In this document: piece by piece, positions 27,501 through 39,500 of the stretch
How the letters are laid out: every line of letters starts with the position of its first letter
Numbering within the stretch: position 1 is the first letter of the stretch
Source: Helochares maculicollis
Lineage: Eukaryota; Arthropoda; Insecta; Coleoptera; Hydrophilidae
Length of the DNA stretch: 48,468 nucleotides
NCBI GenBank assembly: GCA_033557835.1
Contig: JAWQRO010000214.1
Coordinates: 1-48,468, forward strand
Direction: 5' to 3'
The notes under the pieces: model-generated
What the model was told of the DNA's origin: nothing
Seen by the model: the letters and a program-made list of their open reading frames with translations, nothing else
Databases searched by the model: none
Made by a program: the position numbers and the translations under genes

Positions 27501-30500
27501 TGACTGTAGCATACGAAGAAGCTATCTTGGATCGAAGCAACGTTTATCGGTGGTACAAAATGTTCTCAGAAGGCCGAGAAGATATGAACGACGAAGAGCG
27601 TGCCGGAAGCCCGAACACTTCAACAGACGAAAAAATTGATGAAGTGAAGAAAATGGTATTGGCCAATCGTCGAATCACCTTTAGAGAAGTTGCTGAGGAC
27701 CTAGACATATCGATTGGCTCGTGCCATTCGATTTCTATCAATAATTTGGGCATGAAACGGGTCGCTGCGAAATTCGTACCCAAATAGCTCAATTTCGACC
27801 AAAAACAGCGTCGCATGAAAATTGCTAATGAGCTGTTGGACTCTGTCCGCGACGACCCAAATTTGATCCAAAGGGTCATACCTGGTGACGAATCGTGGGT
27901 TTACAGTTATGACGTAGAAATCAAAGCTCAATCATCTCAATGGAAGCTGCCGCATGAACCAAGACCGAAAAAAGCGCGCCAAGTTCGGTCGACTGTGAAA
28001 GTTGTGCTTACCGTTTTCTTCGATTGCAGGGGCATGGTGTATCGTGAGCTCTTGCCACAAGGTAGAACGGTCAATATGGAATATTACCTGCAAGTCATGT
28101 GCAATTTACGTGAAACAATCCGCCAGAAACGCCCGGATTTGTGGAAGAACAAAAATTGGCTTTTGCACCACGATAACGCCCCTGCTCCATCATCGTTGCT
28201 TGTGCGCGACTTTTTGGCCAAAAACAACACACTAATGATGCTGCAGCCACCATTTTCCTCAGATCTAGCCTCCTGTGACTTTTTCTTGTTCCCGAAATTA
28301 AAGAGGTCCATAAAAGGACGACGTTACGCTAATATTGACAAGATAAAGATGGCATCGAAGGAGTAGCTGAACAAGATAAAGGAAAATGATTTTTTTAAGT
28401 GCTTCGAGAATTGGAAAAAACGTTGGCACAAGTGTATAATATCTCATGGGAATTACTTTGAAGAAGACAATATAGATATTCATGAATAAATAAATAATTT
28501 TTGAAAAAACACAAAATTCGCGATACTTTTTGAACACACCTCGTAATTTTTTGAATTGTTCATTTAGATAATACTATAGACTATAGAGGTTTGTATTAGA
28601 CAATTTCAAGTATCCTTCTGATACTAAGCTTGTACTTGCAATTCTTGCACGAAATCCATTGAAAACTCGGGCTATCAAATATTTAGGTACTTTTTTTCGC
28701 TTTTTCAACACTTTGTATAGCGTTATAAGAGTTCGTCTAACCAAAAATTTGCTATCTTTCTTAATTTAAATTGCTCTCAGATCAATAAATATTGTATGTA
28801 CATCCACTGTTAAAATTCCTAGGGTAGTTTTATACATTTGCTACTTTAAAGTGAGGAGATAAGGATTGCACTCCAACACTTTCCTTTAATTAGAATCATC
28901 TATTTAAATCTCGTTGTAATTAGTCCAATTAGATGTGATATATCCCACAAAAAGCCATGCGATGGATGAGCTGGTAAGTAATGAGTATTAATTTTGAGAT
29001 TCGATTGTAAATAACCTGTCATACATGCCCAATTATACATCTTGTTTTAAGAAAAGCATCCCCCAAAAGTAATTTTTTTTGCCAATCTAGAATGACTCCA
29101 TAAGATTATCTAAAGATGGATCATAAAATCGATCATATAATTTGCTCGAGTTCTCATATAAACTCAAAACAAATTTTTCGGCCATAATATTTCTACATAG
29201 GTCTAGAAGAAATTCTATACATTCAGTGTAAATAATGTCCAAAAGACGTAATATTCTGAAGGATAATCTTAAAGTATTATAATCTAAGATTGACATTATA
29301 AAAGCTTTTTAAATAAAAGATATTTTACTCTCGGAAAGAACATAGGAAGTCGCTTTTAATGTGTTACAATTTTTCTCTGTTTTTTTATTTACATAAGTTA
29401 AATGAGAACTGAAGTTTAATTTTTGATCCAAATACAATCCAAGGAATTTAATTGATTGTACCCATGGAAAAATCGATCTTATTTAGTTTGATTTGCTTGT
29501 TTTTCTTTTGCAAGCACAACATTGTACTTTCTATGTTCTGACATCCATTTCATAACATAAACAATTGCGTCGTTCAGGTCTGAATGCAATAGGTTAATTT
29601 TGTATAAATGCATATAAGGTCTGCAAACTGAACTGAATGTTTAAATTTTTATCAAATAGATTTTCCAAAAACATAAATTATGTATAAAACAAGACTTCAA
29701 ATGCTTCTGTGTAGAAGACCTAGGTCAGCAGCACTTAATTCCACCAAATTTTCATTGAAGTTTGATTTAACGATGTAAAATTAGCTTGGTAATCAGTTTT
29801 ACAAAATAACTTGATATACCAATCTTCTCGAAACGCAGACAACATATTATTCTTTACTTTCATATGCTCCATATCATGCTATTGAAAATGCTTTTACATT
29901 TCCAATTGTGATATCGAAAACTTGATTCATCTCTAGGAAACTACCTCTTCCGGGTTTACGATATACCCCAAAATCAAGTCACTCCTGCAGAGAGGTAATC
30001 CTTTATAAAATATTAAATGTAAATTTAATAGAAATATGCACAGGCTACAGCTTGTAATGATCAAACCCTAAACTATGAATAAATAAAGTGTTATGGAATT
30101 GCCTTCAAAAGTTTCTAAAATACCTTATACCATTAGACGTAAATATGCACGTGCAAAACAAAAGCATGTTACAATACGCCTGCATAACCAAACTGTGCGA
30201 GAAGAACGCATCGGAGGCTTCAAAGTAATATTCATTTAAATAATTGTTTCATCTTTTTTTTTAATCTTATTCATTGCTTAATCTAAATAAAGCTTAATAT
30301 GTCATTTGAATTAATGACAAACAAATCAAAATAAAAAAATGTACCTAAATCAAAACGAAAGTAAAAACTAAACCACGATAAATCGACATGCAAGAAAATG
30401 AAAAATCAGAGAGAAGAAAAAGAAATCTCATCTCCCTCCAATTATATTCGTTTCCACTTGACCCGAAAAGCGAAATAATGGTTAATTCAAAATTTATATC

Positions 30501-33500
30501 GGAGCGTTCGGCTATGTAAATAACAGAATAATCGTATTTCCGTTTATCTAACCGCAAAGCGCGGGTCCGAGAGTTATTTACAACCTTTAACGACGTTCTG
30601 CTTTTTTGTAATCTATGTTTTAATTTGCAGAGTTCGATTAAAAAGAAACTGGCTGGGTATATATTACTTTTAACGGGACATTGGCAGATGCAGGGATAGA
30701 TAAAGAGGAAAGAAAGCGCCGGGAAAGGTTGTCATTCGAAATTAGAAATACACGCAGATTTAGCAAAGAAATTGGATCCGCTTCGAGTTTTTTTCATAAT
30801 CCTCGCTGCAATAACCCAGTCTTCCCTCAGCCTTACAAACCATCACCCTTACAATCCACTTTTACGATGTCCTTAAGCTAGTTTTATTTTAGTCTTATAT
30901 ATTAAATTTTCTTGGAGTTAACCAAAAATGAGACTGAACGTGATTTGAATTACCGCATCTACCATAATAGACTTAATTTTTATTCTCAGTATTATTTGCA
31001 TAAAATTTCATTAGATGTCGGTAAAATAGATGTCTACTAAATGAAAAATTTACGACTTTAAATTCGTTAGCAAAACTATTTGGTTAAGTGAAGTTTTTCT
31101 TAGAGTTATGTGCAGAATTTTGCAATTGAGAACCTAAAATGTGGACTACTAATATGAACTTTAAGTAATGATAATAAAGATGGTCCTATTTGCGGATAAT
31201 TAAATCAAATTTAGTTTTTCACTAAATATCTTGCGATTTCTATAATATACTCGTGCGCGAAGGTTTTACAAAACACTCAAGCTAAACACAGTTTTTCGGC
31301 GCCCTATTAAAAAGATGCAACAAACGCTTATGGTTAATAACCGCAGCTACAAAAGGATAATGGAAAATACATCATAGGATAAAATACCGATGACCATTCT
31401 CTTGAAGTTTATGCCTCCACTTAAGAGTTATGCATGCGGTTATAAATTTATATGACATATATTTGAGGAAAATTTTTCTCTATACATTCATATATTTTAT
31501 AAACGAGCTTTCAGGGCTTTGGTAGGTGAAGGCTGAGTTCTTTTGTGGAATAACTGTTCCCTTTCAGGAATAGATTTGCAAAACCACAATCTCAAATACA
31601 ACAATCGGCGCTACTAACGGCTCTGGTTTAGACTTCTTTGCGTTCTAGGCGGTACAATCAAGTCTTTTTCGATTTAATCGACCATGACGATACGCACACA
31701 CGTTTTATGCTTTTAAAGGGAGATTTAAATATAAAATTTTAATATTGCCGCTTGCCTCCCCTTGCTTAACAATAGGTAACGAAATCGCATAAAAATACTA
31801 TAAGGTTTTTTCGTTTGTGGCTAAACATATTTTAAGTTAGTTTCATAAGAAAATGTTGTGTAGCAAATCAGTTCTTTTATTGAGAAAGCAGAAGTCATGC
31901 GGCAGTAAAATTTACTTTTCTCTTATTTCTTCGTATTTTCTGTGGACGCGCTTAGAATTCTTGCCGCATTGAAAGTATATTGCGCACATAAGTTTATTAT
32001 ATTTAATGTTATTATCTAATATTTCAACGAAAAGAATGCTTAATGATTCGTTAGTGTTTTGCTGTGTTATTCTTCTTGTTTTCCTTGTGATAAATTATAT
32101 TGAAGATACATCTCGACCAATAAAAACTAGTATGAACCAACATAATTCGGATAGCAATATAAAACCGAATCGCTCAGCGCTAGCCAATTCACAGACGAGA
32201 AACAACATTCGTTTGACCACGAAAACACGAAAAGTTTGAATAATTAAACTTAAAAACAACACAAGAAAACGTCTTTTGCTGGAAATACTTATTGTTAGAG
32301 TACGGTAGTGGAGTGTACACTTCTTTCGTTGTTGTTTGTTTGGTCACATTCTCCTTATCTCCATCTCTTTTTTCTTTTTTTTTCATATTTGCTTCTGCTT
32401 CTTTTATCCCTTGCTTTATCAGATTTGTCAGGTAGCCGTTTTCAATGGGTGCTTTCTTCAATTTCTCTGTGTTATTGATGGGGAATTTTTAATCATGGAT
32501 TTTTAATGCTTTATGCATGGTCTTTTTTGCAATATTTGCATTCACTTTTCTTTGGTAGTTGGCCTTGTAATCTTTAGTTATAAGTTGGATTTTGGTACCA
32601 ATCTATCGATATGGATACCCCTTATGATACATTTAAGAAGGATATGCATTAGACTCGCTTATGAATTCTAGATGTGTATTAAATTTATTGAAGAGATGTA
32701 GTAGTTGGTCTATTTTCCTTTTTTTTTTTGGGGTATTTTAAAAGTAAATCATCGACGTACCTAACGTAAAAAAATATCTGGTGTGTATATTTTTAATGCG
32801 TTCGACTACTAAATATTTCAATATCATGTTTGCAATAATTATGGAAAACAGTTTTCTCATTGCACACCCAAACGTTTTGTTGATAGTATTTTTCTTGAAA
32901 TAGGAAATATGTTGAAGTGAGGTTTAAATTTAAAAAACACTCTTTGCCAGGCCTTTATAGGTTATATTTTCTTAAGCTGACTTCGGGATTATTTCACTTA
33001 TTCATTAACTAATTCTAAGGGAATGTTGGTCTATAGTGAAATTATAGCTGGAGATAGCATGATACGGCCAAGGCTTATTTTCTGTTCTTGATTAATCTGT
33101 TTTAAATCATATCCAAGTATATTCAATGTGTACTCAAATAACCCTTACGAAAAACACTAAACAATACAGCTTTATATATTATGGTTTTATTTTCATGAAT
33201 TTAAACTAACACGAAAATTGTCCAAGTCAGATGAATCTTAAGTTATAAAAAAAGGATCACAATAGGTCATATAGGATATAAAAATCACTCCTTAGCCCTA
33301 GGACTCTAATTCAGAAGTGTCGAGATGGACAAAAGAATATTTATGTTTTCTTAATATGCTATGACGTCTCTCGGCGAAGCCCACACGCAAAGTTAATAAA
33401 TACTATATCGTTAAACATCCTGCTTTAACCTGTAAGAAACCAGAATTTTCAATTCTTCGGTAAGGTGTGTTCTATAGCAACCAGGAGAGTCATTGTAGAC

Positions 33501-36500
33501 CTGTAATCACTTTAGAAGAGATGGCGTTTAGTTAATCAGCTATTCTTGAATACAACAAAAATTATACAAAACAGCAAAATTAGTGCGAAGAAAACAAATA
33601 AATATAGTGTATAAAACCTGTAAGTGATTCCGTTTGCAAATAAATTTCAACGAAAATATGATTTAACTTAATAGCTTAGATGTAATATAGATTCAGGTTA
33701 ATTTACTATATCATTGAAAATTCCCTCAAGTAGAAGCAAAAGTTCGCAAAACAAACTATAGCTGCAGCAGCATTTTCACCATTAGCAATAATAAAATTGT
33801 TTAAGCATCTACTGAAGCTGGAACTCAAGGTTACCATAGTAAAAGAATAGTTATGAGAAACATTCGAATAAATTAAGCTAATTAATAAACTTGTGATGTC
33901 GAGCTGTAAAAATTATGTAGGCCTCGCAAAGAAGCATTGTAGAGAAACTTGCAGAATATATCTTACACAGCATCTGTTAGTTAGCTAAATTTTTCATTAG
34001 ATCTTGGATCTGCTTGTTAATGCCAATCAAAACTATACTTTCTTATATTTTACTTAAGCTATCGTTGACCTTGACCACTGAAATCTATAGATTTATTATT
34101 CAGGAATATTAACGTAACTGTTCAATACAGCGATTATCTAGAATACACTAGATTTGAAGCTCTTAATTGATAATGCAATTAGATTTGTAAATACTTGCAT
34201 CAAAAATGCATCTTGTTCTATCGCAACATCTAATAAATTACACACGCATACAAATATATATTTGGACGAAATCTTTTTCGTTACAATATGTTAGAGGAAT
34301 TGAGTTAATCCTTCATATAGATTATTGGCTTAAACTGCTTTAACATTTGCCCTTTCGAATATGAAGCTGAGAGGTAAAATATGCTCTTTTTAGTATCGAT
34401 AAAATTCAGTAATCTTCCTATATGTGCGCTTGACCGAAACAGGGCGCTATAGAAATTCAAATTCGCAATATGGTCCTGACTGCAGAGGATTATTGAAGGG
34501 CCGGACAGAACAGCGGCACAAGGGCGCTGAATAGGCGTAGTCTTGCTGCTAAATCATTGTAAGCATGCAAAGAGTCTGCATTATACTTGCAAAATAGACA
34601 CAAAAACTAAACTTTTTACTTGCATAACAAATATTACACTAGTTAATACAAAGGTCGAATGGGCGATTTTTTAAAATAACTTTTAACTGTAAACAACCTT
34701 TCATTTGCAGATAATAATAAGAGTCTAATTAGTAACACTTATCGCGGCTCTTTCACCTTATCGATTGGGCGTTTTCCTCCACATCTGCATAGTGGTAAAT
34801 TTTGTACAAATTGCAGAGTACACAAATTTTGTAATAACCCCCGATTGGTGGATGGGAGCGCCAAATGCACGTTGCATATCAAATCTCCAGTGAACAAAGC
34901 TTGTTATATCTATCAGGAACAGAAAGACAAACAAAACGTGTAATCCAATTCGTTCCGCTGAAACCGTGCGGTGGTGTGCCTTGCCACTCTTCAGAGCCAC
35001 CGTTGAGCCTCGACATTTAAAAATGCATACGAAATAAAAATCTGTAATTTTAACCAAACAGAGGAGGAACAAGCTCAACTCGAGCCGGCTCAGAAAGTGA
35101 TATGTTTGGTTTTAAAGGCTTTCATAAACTAAAAGGGGTACATTTGGTATTATTACTGTTTAAATAGGCTGCTAGCATAAACAGTTTCGGTTCTGAAAAT
35201 CTAATACAAACATTTTGCGAAATTTTGAAATGAGATCATGTGATTTTTGTTGGCTTTAGTAGCAGTCAGTATATTTACAATTTACTCCAGTAAAACCACA
35301 TCAATGTTTCATTTTTTCGTAACGTTCGTACCGGCAATATTTCTTGCGGACATTCCTGCCGGATTATTGCCGGATAGCACGATCCAGCTTTTAGTAAATA
35401 AATAAATTAGACTTGATATCATCATATCGCCAGCAAGGAAAAATAAAAGAGGATGTTAAAAGTTTTATAACTTCATACTCCTTCGGGTTCCGTTAAAAAT
35501 CTGAGATGAACTCAATTGAGTATATTGAATTGTGCATTCACTTTGTTTCAAGCTACACCACTTACATTTTAAAACGTTTATTCCAGAGACCGCTATGGGA
35601 GTCCAGATAGATGCAATGAAAGGGAAGAATCACCAGTACGTGGATGCAGTCTATGGGTAAGGGTAGTCTTGCTTATACCCTGGAGGTACATTAGTTTTAG
35701 ATTGTTTCGAAAATAACGAGAGCTGAGTTGGGAAATTATTTAGGGTCTATAGGCAACGTGCCACGATGGTGTTGATTAGTCGATATTTCCTGATTTGTTT
35801 AACTCTTGTTTATTTTTGCATGTAATAATATATTTCGATGCCTTAGCATAAAGTCAATTGCTTGCCTTTTGCATATTTAATATAATTTTTTAAATCAGTT
35901 TGCATTATTCAATTGTTTTTCTTAGTATTTGATGTTATTTGCCTTCAACAAAATTTTCATTTTTCAGAATGTCCCAACTGACAATGGAAAGGTCACTAAA
36001 ACCTTGGTTATCAAGCGATTTTATTTATTCCATGACACAACGAGGCAAATTACACCAAAAGTTTTTGAATATTCTGCACGTCTTCACATACAAGGTAGAA
36101 AATTGTCTGTTTCTTTTTCAAATTTAGTCAATTTCATATCACTCACGTGTAACTTAAAGCACCTTAAGCTATAGGTTAGTTAATAGTAAGTTTATTATAC
36201 TACTATACATTTAATTCTTTATTAAAATGATATTTCCCAACGCAGCTCAACTTTTCGTGATTGTAATGTTATTGATACCAAAATAAATATAACGACTTTA
36301 TTCAATTTATTTTATATGTTCAATTATCGTTTCAACGTAGCAGCAATAGTAGGCCAAACAAGTTTGTGGTGCATAAGATCGAGTTATGTGTGTTGATTAG
36401 AGGTTGTGCTTCCTTGTATCTGTGTATTTGCCCATTAAAAAGTAGAATCAAAAAAGTAAAATTTCTGAAATGTTGCAGAATTTCTTCTATAATGTCGGAA

Positions 36501-39500
36501 CGAGGAACAAAACCTTGGCTAGGCAATGATTTTATATACAGCTTGACGAGTCGAGGTAAATTGTATAGGAAGTATTTGGAAACACTACATGCTTTTACAA
36601 CTAAGGTAAATTGACACAAATAAAACATCGATACAAACAAATAGTTTCTAGACCTATTTAGTAGATTTTTCACCATTTACTTCTAATCATTCCTATTTTC
36701 GTTAAATCATCTCATATAATATCTCGAAAACTATAAGCTTAATATTATCATTCAATTAGGTCAAAACAAATTAAGAACAGCTTAAGCTACATTCATTTCA
36801 AGTTCTTCTTCGGAAACGTGATACTAAAATTGCAATAAACTTTTTGAATCAAATTTCTTAGCTAGAAGCACCAATAAACAAATTATTGAGTGGAGACGCT
36901 TTTTGTCAAGTTTTATGAGAATTAAATACTCCTATAAGACATTCTAAGGTTTTTGTAAATTTTTACACTACATGTAGAATTTTTTATTCATTTTTATCGC
37001 ATGATAATTACATTAAAATTACCTGCCTTCTTTTATAAATTGAAAATACAATTTACTTCACGTTCGTCTTAAATTGTTCCAAATAAAGTACAAACTCACT
37101 CATATCTCACAAATATGGAAAATTTCATCTGAAAATGTCTTAAAACATTTGAAAGAATGACAGAAATATATTCAAAACTTTTCTTGTTTCCGCATTTTTA
37201 TTAAAACATATAGGAAAAAATACATTGGTAACATGGTATTTAGAGTATAAATATAAAAGTTTTTCCATCTGGAAGCCCTATCGAGAACAAATAATAAACA
37301 TTGAGTTGTTAAAAGTTATAAGATGCGTAAAAACTTTCATTTTACGAACTTCTTTTGCACCGTTTCTTAACGTGAACACCAAAGGTATTTCCATCAAAGA
37401 TAACAGGAAAACTTTAATAAACTAATTATAAGTGTCAACTCGTGATCAACCACTTACAAATACGCTAGAGCTTAAAGAACACCACAAAGTTTAAAAACTA
37501 AGTAGTGAGCATGCAATCACGAAATAACTAGGAGCAATTACAGTAATTTATTGCTGGATGTATTACTTTGAGAGTTGGAAAGATGTTAAAGAAAAAACAT
37601 TTCCTTTCCAGGTTATTCAAGAGAGAAAAGCAGCCTTGCAAAACAAGATTCAACGTGAAGGAGAACTAAGTTCAGAGGACTTATTGTTGGGTAAAAAGCG
37701 GCGAATGGCTTTCTTAGATCTTCTTATTGAAGCTTCTAAGAACGGAACTATTCTGTCCGATAGGGATATTAGAGAGGAGGTTGATACTTTCATGTTTGAG
37801 GTAAGAGAGATTTAAAAGCTTTGGCTGGGTTGACTTTGTGCTTTATTAGAAATAGGCAGACAAGCTCAGGAATTCTTTATTAATTTTATTTTATGTTTGA
37901 CTGTAAGTCTCGGTGCGCTGTACGGGGTTTATTCCGTTAAATTGCGTTCGTCGAGCCCGAAAGTGTTAAGAAAGATTACTGCGATTTGTATAAGCAATGC
38001 AAACTTTATATTAATGAAAGAAGTTTAAGCCTGCAAGATCAAATTCTAATCTCGATTGGGTCTCGATTAATCAAGGAATTGGTAGGAAGGTGATTCGTTT
38101 CCATCTAATAAGTCTCGATCAAAACAAACTCAGCGTCAACAATTTTTTGTTCGGAGTCTTCGGACGGACGATAATTCCGTTCGCGAGCTTAGGGAACAAG
38201 AAGGGCATTTGAAATTCCCATTTCTCATTGGGCTTTCTATCCACCAGTCGATTTCGTACCAGCAGAACTTTGGACAATACAGAGTATAACAATGGCCAGG
38301 ATAGATCTTGCAGTGTACATAAATTATACCACCAACCGAGGAGTAACTTTATTCATTAATTATTGGGCTGCGATTCGAAACTTGCTCTAATTCATATCTT
38401 AATAATCATTATTAGTAACTATATTTCGTGATTGGCTTAGCGTGCGGATTCTATAGTTCGATGTAATTAAAATGGCGGATTAATCGGGGACCTTAATATA
38501 ATAGATGGCTCACTAGAGTTATATCCTATTGTCCATTGAAATATCTGCACTTATTTTAGACGGGTTGGCAATTTGGGTTCGATTTTTAGATACATGGGCA
38601 CAACGCAACACTAAACTGCAAATTTGAAGTGTTTTAAAATGAAATTCAATTCAGTCAACTTACTACTATTAGGAACAAAAAAATCACCCTAATTGAGCGC
38701 AACATAAGTCTCTGCTAAAGCGCTTGCGCTATACGAAAAAACTATTTGAAATATTAACAAGTCAAAACGAAAATAGATTTTGTAAAAGTGCAACGTACAT
38801 ACACTGAAATATAAAAGTGAAATATTTAATTGCCGCTCGAAAATAAAAATTCCCAACTGTATAATCTAACAAGCTTATTGGGAAACAAACGAGAGATTTT
38901 ACAGGAGCACGAACTGCAGTATGTACTTCAGCACAGAATATATTCTATTTAAACTTTATACATAAATACATGAACGAAATTGCGAGGAAAACAATATCTT
39001 CCGGATATTGATATTCAAACCGTATTGTACAATAGCAGGATATATCCGGATATAGTTTCCCTCTGTTTGGTTGGACAATTTGTCCCTGCGTATTGACAAA
39101 GTGAAGAGTAATTCAAACAGCCCGAATCAATCTTTTTCCCTCTCGCTTTTATTTTTTTGTTTGAACTTTTTCCTTACCAGAAAAAGCAAACGTTCAATTT
39201 ACTTCCCCAGGTTTTTTTAAATTCCCGACCCCCCTAAACCCGCACAAAGTCAATAAGTCCGCAAACGCCGATGCGAGAGACCAATTCAAGTTTTAAACTA
39301 TTCTCTTCTCTTCTATTTGCAATCGAAAGAAAAGGCCAATTGCTCTTTGTAGTTGAAGAAATTACAGGGCCAGCGGTAAACGGAGAAGGTTAAAACTAGA
39401 TTCCAGCCACTTTAAGACGCTTCATGATTTTCAGTTTATACTTAACACCAAACGAGGCGCGAAACGAGAGCTCCTGTGTTAATTTTGCACTCCAAATAGA

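Larger units (their letters stand above)
22237..35586 (+). other. P450 intron 4 (13.35 kb), transposon-rich
   Basis: The largest intron in the window, separating the helix-E exon from the alternative-exon cluster. It begins with a strikingly GC-rich ~120 bp (22237-22355). It contains two near-complete mariners (25083-26344 minus, 27226-28543 plus), a LINE relic (about 29080-30010 minus) and a Penelope-like relic (about 32190-33130 minus). A GC-richer island lies at about 24500-24920. Other parts (22360-24500, 30010-32190, 33130-35586) are AT-rich with no recognised feature. Confidence 0.85.

Noticed and set aside
34758..35078. 106-codon minus-strand frame in intron 4
   Set aside because: No family resemblance, not conserved in pattern with any neighbour, and lies in a GC-richer block where long chance frames are expected.
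36606..37611. Possible third copy of the alternative F-G exon
   Set aside because: No KPWL-type block with splice borders was found here or in 35657-35967.
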